A stretch of DNA of 33,838 bases from Tagaea sp. CACIAM 22H2 (GCA_014444615.1 PVXE01000047.1:1-33838), one strand, 5' to 3'; shown: positions 7,477 to 15,408, counted from the first letter of the stretch. The notes: generated by a model from the sequence alone, not told the origin. Translations and numbers: made by a program.

Positions 7477-8466
7477 TCATCGAACGATCCCGAGATAGGT
7501 GCGGTCGTCGGTCCACAGACCGGCGAGCGATCCGCGCGGGGCGAGAATTTCGGTGATCTTGTGCGGGTCGCGGCGTTCGATGTCGCGGAACTTCGCTTCC
7601 CATGAATCGATGCCGAACGCGTCGCCGGGTTCGAAATAGCCGTCGCTATAAAGCTCCAGCGTTTCGATCTCGGCGGCGGGCAGCGATTCAATGCGAATCT
7701 TGTCGCGGCGGATGTCGAAACCGTTCAGCGACGCGTAGCCCAGAACGGCGTCGTCGTTGTTCTGGAAGCCGCCTTGACCGTGGACGATGCCGCCGAAGAC
7801 CATCTTCTCGGCCTCCGCGCGCGGCACATGGGAAAGCTCGACGCGGCAGAAATCGAGCGTCTTGGCTTCGACCTCGGCCATTTCAGAGGGAGTCATCACG
7901 CCTTCGACATCGGCGTGGCGCGTGCCGCCCCAGGAAACCTTTCGCGACAGGCGCTCGCGCTCGTCGGGGTCGACGACGCGCGATGCGATGACCGGCCACG
8001 CGAATCGGCGCAGCATCGAGGAAATCGTGTCGATATCCTTGTCTTCGCGCCACACGGTCTTGCCGTTGATGCGCAAGCCGCTGTCGCCGACGAGCACCGC
8101 GTGTGCGGTGTCGCCGGCGAACGTGACGAGCGTCAGGGTCGAAGCCATCTGCCGGTTCCAATCGCCGCGCACGGCGTCGGTTAGGCCGAGCCGGTCATAC
8201 GTGCCGCGGATCGCGGCGGTCGCGATCTCGACCGCCGCCCACGGATCGTCGAGCTTCGCCTCGGGGCCCGTCAACCAGGCCTCGAGGGTCCGCCGCAGCA
8301 ATTGCGAAGCGTAGCGTCCGGCGAGCACGCCGTCGTAACGGCTGCCGATCCGGTCGCTGACGCCGTCCATCACCGCATAGGCGCGTCCCGGCAGAATCAG
8401 GAACGCGTCTTCGTTGGTGTCGGGGGCGTCGGCGCGTTTGGCTTCGCTGAAGGCTTCGATCCGCAT
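7477..8466 (-). CDS. PP2C-like (PPM-fold) phosphatase inside the ABC importer locus
   Basis: This 329-residue soluble protein has the ordered acidic motifs of metal-dependent PP2C phosphatases: TNEDAF (residues 17-22), VMDGVSD with Asp34-Gly35, VLVGDSGLR near 128, LELYSDG, and a late NDDAVLGYA. In that fold the Asp residues hold two Mn/Mg ions that hydrolyse phosphate esters, usually phosphoserine or phosphothreonine. No kinase, STAS or GAF domain is attached. It starts 7 bases after the binding-protein stop and ends at a terminator, so it is co-transcribed with the binding protein. No protein kinase gene is visible in the window. It could act on a sugar phosphate, on a transporter or kinase protein, or have a non-catalytic role; the sequence does not decide. 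Confidence 0.7.
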   Translation of the reverse strand: MRIEAFSEAKRADAPDTNEDAFLILPGRAYAVMDGVSDRIGSRYDGVLAGRYASQLLRRTLEAWLTGPEAKLDDPWAAVEIATAAIRGTYDRLGLTDAVRGDWNRQMASTLTLVTFAGDTAHAVLVGDSGLRINGKTVWREDKDIDTISSMLRRFAWPVIASRVVDPDERERLSRKVSWGGTRHADVEGVMTPSEMAEVEAKTLDFCRVELSHVPRAEAEKMVFGGIVHGQGGFQNNDDAVLGYASLNGFDIRRDKIRIESLPAAEIETLELYSDGYFEPGDAFGIDSWEAKFRDIERRDPHKITEILAPRGSLAGLWTDDRTYLGIVR

Positions 8467-8473
8467 GATGCGC

Positions 8474-9451
8474 TTAGCGACCCACCGCCATGGTGCGCCA
8501 TTGACGCAGAAGTTCGTCGCGCTGGGCGGCGATCTTCAGGATGTCGTAGTCGATCGTCTTGATCGACGTGATCGGCGTGCCCGGGAAGGGGGTGTCGATA
8601 CGCGCCGAGCGGCGGTTGGTCTCCTTGACGACGTAGTCCTGAACCGGCTTCGACAGAACCCAGTTCATGAACTTCTTGCCTTCTTCCGGCGAGGGTGCGC
8701 CCTTGATCAGCGCCATGCCATCCGGCACGGTCGAGGTGCCGTCGGCGGGCATCACGATTTCGATCGGGCCGCCGTTCTTCTTGTATTGCATCGCGTCGTC
8801 TTCCAGCGTGATGCCGACGGCGGCCTCGCCGTCGTTGACCAGGCGATTGACCACGCCCGAGCTGGTGGCGAAGTTGATGTTGTCGAGGATCGCCTTGTAG
8901 ATCGCCGGGCCTTCGTTGCCGTAAATCGTCAGCACCGTCGCATATTGCTGGAAGGCGGAGCCCGAGGCGTCGGCGCGGGCCGACGTGATCTTGCCCTTCC
9001 AGCGCGGATCGGCGAGGTCCTTCCACGTCTTCGGATATTGCTCGGGCTTCAACATTTTGGTGTTGACCGAGAAGACCGCGAGAATGCCGCTATAGGGCGA
9101 CCACGACTTGCTGATCTTGTAAGCCGGAAGGATCGCCGCGTCCTCGGCCGTCGTGAATTCGGCCAGCAAATCCTTGTTCGATTCGAGCTGCTCGCCGCCC
9201 ACGCTCCAGATCACGTCGGCCTTGGGTGCCGCCGCTTCCGCGCGCACGCGACGGATCAGATCGCCCGACCCCGCCTTGACGACCTGGACCTTGACGCCGG
9301 TTTCTTTGGCGTAGCGGTCGGTCAGCGCGTCGACAACCGCGCCCGGCGCGGCGGTATAGATGACGACTTCCTTGGTTTGCGCGGACGCGGCGAACGCCGC
9401 GAACGCGATGGCGCCGGCGACGAGCGTACCGGACAGTCGGATTGCCTTCAT
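8474..9451 (-). CDS. Periplasmic binding protein of an Fbp/Afu-type ABC importer
   Basis: This 325-residue protein starts at ATG 9451, preceded by a GAGGAG ribosome-binding site. Residues 1-24 form a signal peptide ending AFAASA. The mature part has the family-1 ferric/anion-binding fold: VVIYTAAPGAVVDAL, then GSGDLIRRVRAEAAAPKADV, WKDLADPRWKGKI, and GEAAVGITLEDDA at 209-220. Iron-binding FbpA proteins carry adjacent tyrosines near this last point; here there is LEDDA with no Tyr pair, which argues against ferric iron. AfuA, a relative that binds hexose phosphates, and PhnS-type aminoethylphosphonate binders are closer models. Flanking sugar kinase and deaminase genes favour an amino sugar or its phosphate. 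Binding-protein identity is secure, the ligand is inferred. Confidence 0.88.
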   Translation of the reverse strand: MKAIRLSGTLVAGAIAFAAFAASAQTKEVVIYTAAPGAVVDALTDRYAKETGVKVQVVKAGSGDLIRRVRAEAAAPKADVIWSVGGEQLESNKDLLAEFTTAEDAAILPAYKISKSWSPYSGILAVFSVNTKMLKPEQYPKTWKDLADPRWKGKITSARADASGSAFQQYATVLTIYGNEGPAIYKAILDNINFATSSGVVNRLVNDGEAAVGITLEDDAMQYKKNGGPIEIVMPADGTSTVPDGMALIKGAPSPEEGKKFMNWVLSKPVQDYVVKETNRRSARIDTPFPGTPITSIKTIDYDILKIAAQRDELLRQWRTMAVGR

Positions 9452-9500
9452 ACTGTTCTCCTCTTTTTTGGGTGTTGTCGTTGCTTGGGTGGTCGGAACT

Positions 9501-10469
9501 TCAGGCCGTACGCACGACCTTGGTGAGATGGCGAGGAACGGCGGAGTCAATGCCGCGCGCTTGGGCGCGACGCTCGCCCAGGATCTGCAGCGCCGGCAGT
9601 ACGATAAGCCCGCGCGTCAGCGCATCGGCGGGCAGATCGAAGGACAGATCGCCCGGGCCGCCGAAGCCGACGACGAAGGCGCCCTTGGCGCGCAGCTCCT
9701 CGGCCAGCAGCGTTTCCTCGGCCAGCGTGTCGGGATGATAGAGCATCGTCACGAAGGATGATTTGTCGATCAGGCTGACCGGGCCATGACGATATTCCAG
9801 CGGATGATGCGCTTCGGTCTGGCTCAGGCTCATTTCCTGCAGCTTCAAACCCGCTTCGCACGCGATACCGTAAAGCGGGCCGCCGCCCAGGAACACGAAA
9901 TGCGAGCGGCGATCGAGCGCATTGCCGAGCTTGGCGTCGAACGCCTTCATCGTCGTTTCGGCCGTCTTCGCCGCCGCGTCGATATCGAAGGTGAGGCCGG
10001 CGAAACGCATGCCCATCAGCAGCAGCAGGCTCGCCGCACTCGTCATCACGATGTCTTCTTCGGCATGCGTTTCGGCATGGACGAAACGGCTCGACTCCCG
10101 CGCGAGCGAACTGCCGATCGTGCAGGTGAAGCCGGTGACATGCAGGCCGGCCTTGCGGCTGGCGATGGCGGCGCGCACGAGTTCGCTTGATTCGCCGCTG
10201 CGCGAAAATGCCAGCACATCCGGCTTGATCGATGCGGCCATGGCATCGTGCGGACGGCGCGTCCATTCGTTGCCGGTCACGGCGCGCGCGTCGAACCCTT
10301 GATGGCACAACACCGCGGCGACGGTCTTCGACACATGGACCGACGTGCCACATCCGACGACGGCGTAAGACTTTCCGGCTTCGGCGGTGAATTGCGCTTT
10401 CGGCGCGCGGCGCCAGAAATCGAATTGCTCGCGGATGACGCGTTCGGTGGCGTTCATGGTCGTTTTCAT
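9501..10469 (-). CDS. SIS-domain amino-sugar-phosphate deaminase/isomerase (NagB-II/AgaS-like)
   Basis: This 322-residue protein has two SIS (sugar isomerase) domains. The first shows YAVVGCGTSVHVSKTVA and LAFSRSGESSELVRA, the second HFVFLGGGPLYGIACEAGLKLQEMS and HHPLEYRHGPVSLI, as in the isomerase half of GlmS and in NagB-II/AgaS deaminases. There is no glutaminase domain. It most likely converts glucosamine 6-phosphate or galactosamine 6-phosphate to the ketose 6-phosphate plus ammonia, directly after NagA. The start ATG 10469 overlaps the kinase stop in an ATGA junction; ATG 10457 is an alternative. The neighbouring kinase, repressor and nagA genes fit this role. Whether the substrate is the gluco or galacto form is not visible. 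Confidence 0.82.
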   Translation of the reverse strand: MKTTMNATERVIREQFDFWRRAPKAQFTAEAGKSYAVVGCGTSVHVSKTVAAVLCHQGFDARAVTGNEWTRRPHDAMAASIKPDVLAFSRSGESSELVRAAIASRKAGLHVTGFTCTIGSSLARESSRFVHAETHAEEDIVMTSAASLLLLMGMRFAGLTFDIDAAAKTAETTMKAFDAKLGNALDRRSHFVFLGGGPLYGIACEAGLKLQEMSLSQTEAHHPLEYRHGPVSLIDKSSFVTMLYHPDTLAEETLLAEELRAKGAFVVGFGGPGDLSFDLPADALTRGLIVLPALQILGERRAQARGIDSAVPRHLTKVVRTA

Positions 10470-11452
10470 CTTTCGTCGACGGCGTGAAGATTGATCGAAG
10501 CGGGTTTGAATTCGGCGAGCGACGCGGCGAGGCGCGCGATCCACGCGGCATCGACCGGCCAGCCCGCCATTTTGGCGGCACGCCACAAGGCACCGCCGAT
10601 CGGCGGCAGGGCGGGGGCGACGGGCGCGCCCAAGCGTGCGGTCGTCGCCGCCTTCAAGGCGGGGGAGGCGAAGCTGCCGCCGGCATAGCTCCAGGCGTCA
10701 CCCGCATTCGGACAGCGTCTGCGCGCCGTGCGTACAAGAGCGGCCAATGCGTCGGCGGCTTCGTCGAAAATGCGCCGCGCCGTCGCGTCGCCCGACGCGG
10801 CGATCGCGTCGACCCCTTGCGCCAATGCCGCGATCGTCGGGCGCGGATGGGGCAGGGCGTAGAACCATTCGGTCAACGCCTTGTCGGGATCTTGGCGATC
10901 GGCAATACCGATTAGATTCAACATCGCGCGCGCGAAGTCCGGCGCATCAAGACGGCCGTCAAGCGCGTGGCCCAGCAGCGCGACGGCACGCCAGCCGATC
11001 CAATAGGCGCTGCCTTCGTCGCCGAAGCCATGGCCCCAGCCGCCGACGCGGATGATTTCCTTGCCGTGCTGCGTCCATGCCATCGAGCCGGTGCCGGACA
11101 GCACCAGCGTGCCCGGCTTGTCGCCGAGCGCGCCGTCATAGGCCATCTGCACATCGTTATGCACTTGCGCCGGGCAAGCGAAGGCTTGCGTGATCGCGGC
11201 TTCCTGCTTGGCATTCAAATCGACATGCTCGCCGTAGCCGGGCAGGCCGGCGGCGACGGCGACCGGGCGCAGACCGGAAGCGCGCGTCAGGATTTCGCCC
11301 AACGCCTCGCGCCATTCGCTGCCGTCGAACGGATTGACGCCGGGGCCGCGCAGCAGCGCCGTGACGGCACCATGGCGCGTGGCGGCCGCCAGTAGCGACT
11401 TCGTGCCGCCGCCATCGATCCCCAGCACCAATTCTTCGTCGCGATTAAGCAT
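10466..11452 (-). CDS. BadF/BadG-type N-acetylhexosamine kinase
   Basis: This 328-residue protein belongs to the ASKHA BadF/BcrA ATPase family that includes N-acetylglucosamine kinase. It shows the phosphate-1 loop LGIDGGGTKSLLA, HNDVQMAYDGALGD, the phosphate-2 loop VLSGTGSMAW, GGWGHGFGDEGSAYWIG and a late adenosine motif AYAGGSFASPAL. It would phosphorylate an imported amino sugar at the 6 position, feeding NagA and the SIS deaminase. ATG 11452 is preferred, giving an 8-base overlap with the repressor gene; a start at 11476 would give a longer overlap. Benzoyl-CoA-reductase activator proteins share the fold, but they carry Fe-S cysteines that I do not see here and the context is sugar catabolism. 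Confidence 0.82.
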   Translation of the reverse strand: MLNRDEELVLGIDGGGTKSLLAAATRHGAVTALLRGPGVNPFDGSEWREALGEILTRASGLRPVAVAAGLPGYGEHVDLNAKQEAAITQAFACPAQVHNDVQMAYDGALGDKPGTLVLSGTGSMAWTQHGKEIIRVGGWGHGFGDEGSAYWIGWRAVALLGHALDGRLDAPDFARAMLNLIGIADRQDPDKALTEWFYALPHPRPTIAALAQGVDAIAASGDATARRIFDEAADALAALVRTARRRCPNAGDAWSYAGGSFASPALKAATTARLGAPVAPALPPIGGALWRAAKMAGWPVDAAWIARLAASLAEFKPASINLHAVDER

Positions 11453-12236
11453 GCGCGGTCTCGTCGGCGGGAACATCGGCGATCGTGACGTCCAACCCGC
11501 AATCGGCGAGGCGCGCGCGCCAGCGCGCGTCGAGGCCCGAATCGGAGATCACGTTCGTCGCGGCTTCGAGTTTCGCCACACCATATGTCGCGGTCTGGCC
11601 GAACTTGGTCGCGTCGGCCAGGATGCAGCGCCGCGTGGCGCGCTGAAGCATGCGCAGATTGATGCTCGCCTCGGCCGCGTCGGGCGTGGACAGCGTGCCG
11701 TCGTCCTGCACGGCACTGGCGCCGAGGAACAATTGATCGAACCACAAACGATCGATCGTCGCTTCGGCGATCGGCCCGACGACCGAATGGTTCTCCGGGC
11801 GCACTTGGCCGCCCAGCAGCGTCAGCCGCAAATCCTCGACGCCGTTCAGCGTCTGCACCACGACCAGGCTGTTGGTGAACACGGTCAACGGCAGCGGGGC
11901 GACGCGCAGCAACCGTGCGAGTTGCAGCACGGTGGATCCCGCATCGAGCATCACGCTCGTGCCCGGTTGCAGGCGGGAATATGCGGCTTGGGCGATCGCC
12001 TTCTTGGCGGCGATGTTCTGTAGTTCGCGCGCTTCGAACGCGACCTCCAGCCCGACCTTGCCCGCGATGCGCGCGCCGCCATGCGTGCGCTCGACCATGC
12101 CCTTGTCTTCCAAGCGCAGCAGATCGCGGCGGATCGTGGCGAGCGAGGCATGTGCCACCTCCGCGAGTTCCTGAATCGACGCTTGCCCCTTCGTATAAAG
12201 GTGCTGGCGGATCACGGTATCGCGGTCTGGCTGCAT
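11445..12236 (-). CDS. DeoR-family transcriptional repressor of the amino-sugar locus
   Basis: This 263-residue regulator has an N-terminal winged helix: the DeoR signature runs IQELAEVAHASLATIRRDL followed by EDKGMVERTHGGA (residues about 20-55). Its C-terminal sugar-phosphate sensor domain shows MLDAGSTVLQLARLL, VFTNSLVVVQTL, LLGGQVRPENHSVVG and ILADATKFGQ. DeoR proteins such as AgaR, GlpR and NagR relatives repress sugar operons until a sugar phosphate binds. It is the first gene of the minus-strand run (repressor, kinase, SIS, importer, nagA) and faces the KbaZ-like gene across a 177-base region rich in repeats, so it probably controls both directions. Confidence 0.9.
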   Translation of the reverse strand: MQPDRDTVIRQHLYTKGQASIQELAEVAHASLATIRRDLLRLEDKGMVERTHGGARIAGKVGLEVAFEARELQNIAAKKAIAQAAYSRLQPGTSVMLDAGSTVLQLARLLRVAPLPLTVFTNSLVVVQTLNGVEDLRLTLLGGQVRPENHSVVGPIAEATIDRLWFDQLFLGASAVQDDGTLSTPDAAEASINLRMLQRATRRCILADATKFGQTATYGVAKLEAATNVISDSGLDARWRARLADCGLDVTIADVPADETAHA

Positions 12237-12413
12237 GGCGCTTGCGGGACGGCGGCTAAAGTTTCAATTTTGTGAAGCGTGATCGAAGATTTGATCATGG
12301 TCAATCATGATCATGATCGTTTGTGAATTATTTTGATGAAAATAGAATGACAACGTGATCGAAATAACGGGCGAAACCTCGATCTCGTGCTCCGTTTGGA
12401 AAGCCCGACCGCC
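12237..12413. promoter_or_regulatory. Divergent promoter/operator region between deoR-type and kbaZ-like genes
   Basis: This 177-base gap is much more AT-rich than its flanks. CGTGATCGAA occurs at 12278-12287 and 12354-12363, and TTTGTGAA at 12269-12276 and 12320-12327 (51 bases apart, close to five helical turns). A perfect 14-bp palindrome lies at 12304-12317. A possible plus-strand promoter for the kbaZ-like gene is TTGTGA (12321-12326), 16 bases, TAGAAT (12343-12348). The repeats would be natural DeoR operators overlapping that promoter. The operator assignment is inference; the repeats are directly visible. Confidence 0.6.
12304..12317. repeat. Perfect 14-bp palindrome ATCATGATCATGAT
   Basis: The sequence ATCATGATCATGAT equals its own reverse complement. 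It lies between the paired direct repeats of the divergent regulatory region, just upstream of the proposed -35 element of the kbaZ-like gene. A related imperfect inverted repeat, TTGATCATGGTCAA, precedes it at 12291-12304. These are candidate repressor sites. Confidence 0.6.
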
Positions 12414-13685
12414 ATGTCCGATGTTCTGATGGCCCTCGCCGAAGCCCGAAAAGTGGGTAAAACCAAAGGCTTATCGTCTGTTTGTTCAGCACATTCTAAA
12501 GTGCTGGAAGCGGCGTTCCGCCATGGTGCGGCAAAGTCCAAGCCCGTTCTGGTGGAAGCGACCTGCAATCAGGTGAACCAAGACGGCGGCTATACGGGCC
12601 TCACGCCCGCAGCGTTTCGCACGCGGGCGGAGGCTTTGGCGGCCGAATGCGGGCTCCCCGCCGATCGCTTGATTCTCGGCGGCGATCATCTGGGCCCGAA
12701 CCCATGGACCAAACTGCCGGCCGACGCGGCGATGGACAAGGCGCGCGCGATGGTCGCGGCCTATGCCGCCGCCGGCTTCCGCAAGATCCATCTCGACGCC
12801 AGCATGGCGTGCGCCGACGACGGCGAAGCGGTGCCGGAAGCGACCATCGCCGCACGTGCCGCGAGCCTCGCCGCCGTGGCGGAGGAAGCCGCGCATGCGC
12901 AGGGTCTGCCCGCGCCGGTCTATGTCATCGGCACGGAAGTGCCGCCGCCGGGCGGGGCGCGCGAGCGCATCGATACACTCACACCGACATCGGCCGCGGC
13001 GGCTGAAAGCACCATCGCCGCGCATGACGCCGCGTTCGCGAAAGCGGGACTGCGCGATGCGTTCGACCGCGCGATCGGTATCGTCGTGCAGCCGGGCGTC
13101 GAATTCGGCATCGAGAACGTCGTCGCCTACGATCCCGCCAAGGCGCGCCATCTGCGCGACGTGCTCGACCGTCATCCACGTTTGGTGTTCGAAGCGCATT
13201 CGACCGATTATCAATCGCGCGCCGCGCTTCAAAATTTGGTACGCGACGGCTTCGCGTTGTTGAAGGTCGGGCCGGGTCTGACCTTCGCGCTGCGCGAAGC
13301 GCTCTACGCGCTCGACGCCATCGACGCGATCCTGCATCGCGACCGGCCCAGCCCATCCTTGCCCGACGCGATGGAAGCGATCATGCAGGCGCAGCCGGGA
13401 TATTGGCGCGGCCATTGCCATGGCGGCGCCGCCAAGCAGCGCATCGACCGGCATTTCAGCTATAGCGACCGCATCCGCTATTACTGGCAAACACCGGCGG
13501 CGGAAAAAGGAGTCGGCGAAATGCTGGCCCGGCTTCGCACGGCGACGATCCCCGAAACGCTGATCAGCCAGTATTTCCCCGCGCAAATCGGCGCGCTGCG
13601 CGCGTCGGGTCAGCTGGCGACGCCCGATGCGCTGATCGAGGGCGCCATCTTCGCGGTGCTGGACGACTACGCCGCCGCCGAATAG
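12414..13685 (+). CDS. KbaZ/GatZ-family protein (tagatose-bisphosphate aldolase accessory subunit or tagatose-6-P kinase family)
   Basis: This 423-residue protein matches the KbaZ/GatZ family in length and in motifs: KGLSSVCSAHSKVLEAAF, VEATCNQVNQDGGYTGLTP, LGGDHLGPNPW, KIHLDASMAC, YVIGTEVPPPGG, FEAHSTDYQS and LLKVGPGLTFALREALYAL. It acts late in galactosamine, tagatose or galactitol breakdown. KbaZ/GatZ are described as non-catalytic subunits of tagatose-1,6-bisphosphate aldolase, while some databases label the family tagatose-6-phosphate kinase. The catalytic KbaY/GatY partner is not in this window. ATG 12414 is preferred (GGAAAG about 11 bases upstream); GTG 12387 is possible. It is transcribed divergently from the DeoR repressor, which probably regulates it. 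Confidence 0.85.
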   Translation: MSDVLMALAEARKVGKTKGLSSVCSAHSKVLEAAFRHGAAKSKPVLVEATCNQVNQDGGYTGLTPAAFRTRAEALAAECGLPADRLILGGDHLGPNPWTKLPADAAMDKARAMVAAYAAAGFRKIHLDASMACADDGEAVPEATIAARAASLAAVAEEAAHAQGLPAPVYVIGTEVPPPGGARERIDTLTPTSAAAAESTIAAHDAAFAKAGLRDAFDRAIGIVVQPGVEFGIENVVAYDPAKARHLRDVLDRHPRLVFEAHSTDYQSRAALQNLVRDGFALLKVGPGLTFALREALYALDAIDAILHRDRPSPSLPDAMEAIMQAQPGYWRGHCHGGAAKQRIDRHFSYSDRIRYYWQTPAAEKGVGEMLARLRTATIPETLISQYFPAQIGALRASGQLATPDALIEGAIFAVLDDYAAAE

Positions 13686-13689
13686 GCCT

Positions 13690-15285
13690 TCAAACGCGCT
13701 CGTGCGTGGCGCTGAAGCGGATGGCGGGCCAATCGCTGGTCGTGCGCGACAGATCCCACGCATTGCGCGCCATGAAGACCGGCGCTGCGTCGTTGTCCTC
13801 CGCCACCGCGAAGCGGTTGCCGTCGATGAACGCCTTCAGCTTGGCCGGGTCGTCCGACGAGATCCAGCGCGCGGTTTCGAACGGCGCTTGTTCGAAATGG
13901 ATTGCCACGCCGTATTCGTTTTTGAGGCGCGATGTCAGCACGTCGAGCTGAAGCTGGCCGACGACGCCGACGATCCAATCCGCGCCCATTACCGGGCGGA
14001 AAAGGCGCGTCACACCTTCTTCTGCGAGATCTTCGAGCGCTTTGCGCATTTGCTTCGCCCGGATCGGATCGTCCAGACGCACGCGGCGCAGGATTTCCGG
14101 TGCGAAGCTGGGCAAGCCGGTAAAGCGCAGCGCCTTGCCTTCGGTCAACGTGTCGCCCACGCGCAACGTGCCGTGATTGGGAATGCCGACGATGTCGCCG
14201 GGCCAGGCTTCGTCCGCGACTTCGCGTTCCTGCGCGAAGAAAAAGATCGGGCTGGCGACGGAGATCGCCTTGCCGCTGCGCGGGTGTTTCAGCTTCATGC
14301 CGCGCTTCAAACGGCCTGAGCACACGCGCATGAACGCCACGCGGTCGCGGTGGTTCGGGTCGGTATTCGCCTGAACCTTGAACACGAAGCCGGAGACGTG
14401 ATCCTCGTCGGGCATAACGGCGGCGGGGACGGCCGGTTGCGGGCGCGGACTCGGTGCCCAATTCGCCACGCGATCGAGCAATTGCGCGACGCCGAAATCC
14501 TTCAAGGCGCTGCCGAACAGCACCGGCGTCAGATGACCGGCGCGATAGGATTCGAGGTCGAGCGCCGGATAGCCCGCGAGCGCCAATTCCGCCTGATCGC
14601 GAAACTCCGACAAACGCACATCGCCGATCAATTCCGGCAGGCGCGGATCGTCGAGGCCCTTGAGCTGTTCTTCGCTTGCGAAGGCGCCGTTGGCGCCTGC
14701 CTTGTAGAAGCGATGCTGCAACAGATCGTAGCTGCCGCGAAACAGCCCGCCCATGCCGGCCGGCCACAGCACCGGCGACACGTCGAGGGCGAGCTTGCTT
14801 GCGATCTCGTCGAGCAGCTCGAACGGATCTTGGCCTTCGCGATCGATCTTGTTGACGAAGGTCAGGATCGGCACGTCGCGCAGACGGCAGATCTCGAACA
14901 GCTTAAGCGTCTGCGCCTCGATGCCTTTGGCCGCGTCGATCACCATCACGGCGGAATCGACGGCGGTCAGGATGCGATAGGTATCTTCGCTGAAATCCTG
15001 GTGGCCCGGCGTATCGAGCAGATTGAACTGGATGCCTTTATGCTCGAACGTCATCACCGAGCTCGACACGGAAATGCCGCGCGAACGTTCGATCTCCATC
15101 CAGTCGGATTTCGTGCGCCGGCTTTCGCCGCGCGCCTTCACATGGCCGGCGAGACGCAACGCGCCGCCGAACAGCAGCAGCTTTTCGGTCAGCGTCGTTT
15201 TGCCGGCGTCGGGGTGCGAGATGATCGCGAAAGTGCGCCGCGGGAGGGGCGCGCCGGCTTCGGATGCGGCGGCGGGTTCGGTCAA
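13690..15285 (-). CDS. prfC: Peptide chain release factor 3
   Basis: This encodes a 531-residue translational GTPase, close to the usual RF3 length of about 528. RF3 recycles RF1/RF2 from ribosomes after termination. The GTPase motifs are G1 SHPDAGKTTLTEKLL, G2 RGISVSSSVMTF, G3 DTPGHQDFSEDTYR and G4 NKIDREG, followed by the RF3-specific C-terminal region ending WDLSRTTSDWPAIRFS. The start is TTG at 15285-15283: it has a GAAGGA ribosome-binding site at 15292-15297 with 6-base spacing, and no in-frame ATG lies before the G1 motif. It converges on the kbaZ-like gene with 4 bases between stops. It appears unrelated to the catabolic operons around it. Confidence 0.95.
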   Translation of the reverse strand: MTEPAAASEAGAPLPRRTFAIISHPDAGKTTLTEKLLLFGGALRLAGHVKARGESRRTKSDWMEIERSRGISVSSSVMTFEHKGIQFNLLDTPGHQDFSEDTYRILTAVDSAVMVIDAAKGIEAQTLKLFEICRLRDVPILTFVNKIDREGQDPFELLDEIASKLALDVSPVLWPAGMGGLFRGSYDLLQHRFYKAGANGAFASEEQLKGLDDPRLPELIGDVRLSEFRDQAELALAGYPALDLESYRAGHLTPVLFGSALKDFGVAQLLDRVANWAPSPRPQPAVPAAVMPDEDHVSGFVFKVQANTDPNHRDRVAFMRVCSGRLKRGMKLKHPRSGKAISVASPIFFFAQEREVADEAWPGDIVGIPNHGTLRVGDTLTEGKALRFTGLPSFAPEILRRVRLDDPIRAKQMRKALEDLAEEGVTRLFRPVMGADWIVGVVGQLQLDVLTSRLKNEYGVAIHFEQAPFETARWISSDDPAKLKAFIDGNRFAVAEDNDAAPVFMARNAWDLSRTTSDWPAIRFSATHERV

Positions 15286-15291
15286 AACAAA

Positions 15292-15297
15292 TCCTTC
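15292..15297 (-). promoter_or_regulatory. Ribosome-binding site that supports the prfC TTG start
   Basis: Minus-strand GAAGGA lies 6 bases before the TTG at 15285. No ATG or GTG with comparable spacing precedes the GTPase domain. Confidence 0.65.
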
Positions 15298-15378
15298 GAG
15301 GGGCGGGCTGGAATCGCGCGAATAAGGCGGGCGAAACTATGCCAGCCGGACCCATCGGACAAGGGGCTTGGCCATGGC

Positions 15379-15408
15379 TGGCATGGCGCTTGCTGCATTC
15401 CCATGCCA
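15379..15408 (+). repeat. Inverted repeat covering the start of the racemase-like gene
   Basis: TGGCATGG (15379-15386) pairs with CCATGCCA (15401-15408), giving an 8-bp stem with a 14-base loop whose last base is the A of the ATG at 15408. No purine-rich ribosome-binding site precedes this ATG. The stem could limit initiation, or indicate that the upstream in-frame ATG at 15339 is used. Confidence 0.45.

Noticed and set aside
4696..9451. Annotation of the importer as a ferric iron uptake system
   Set aside because: The family label fits, but the gene neighbourhood is amino-sugar catabolism and the binding protein lacks the Tyr pair, so the iron call is not supported.
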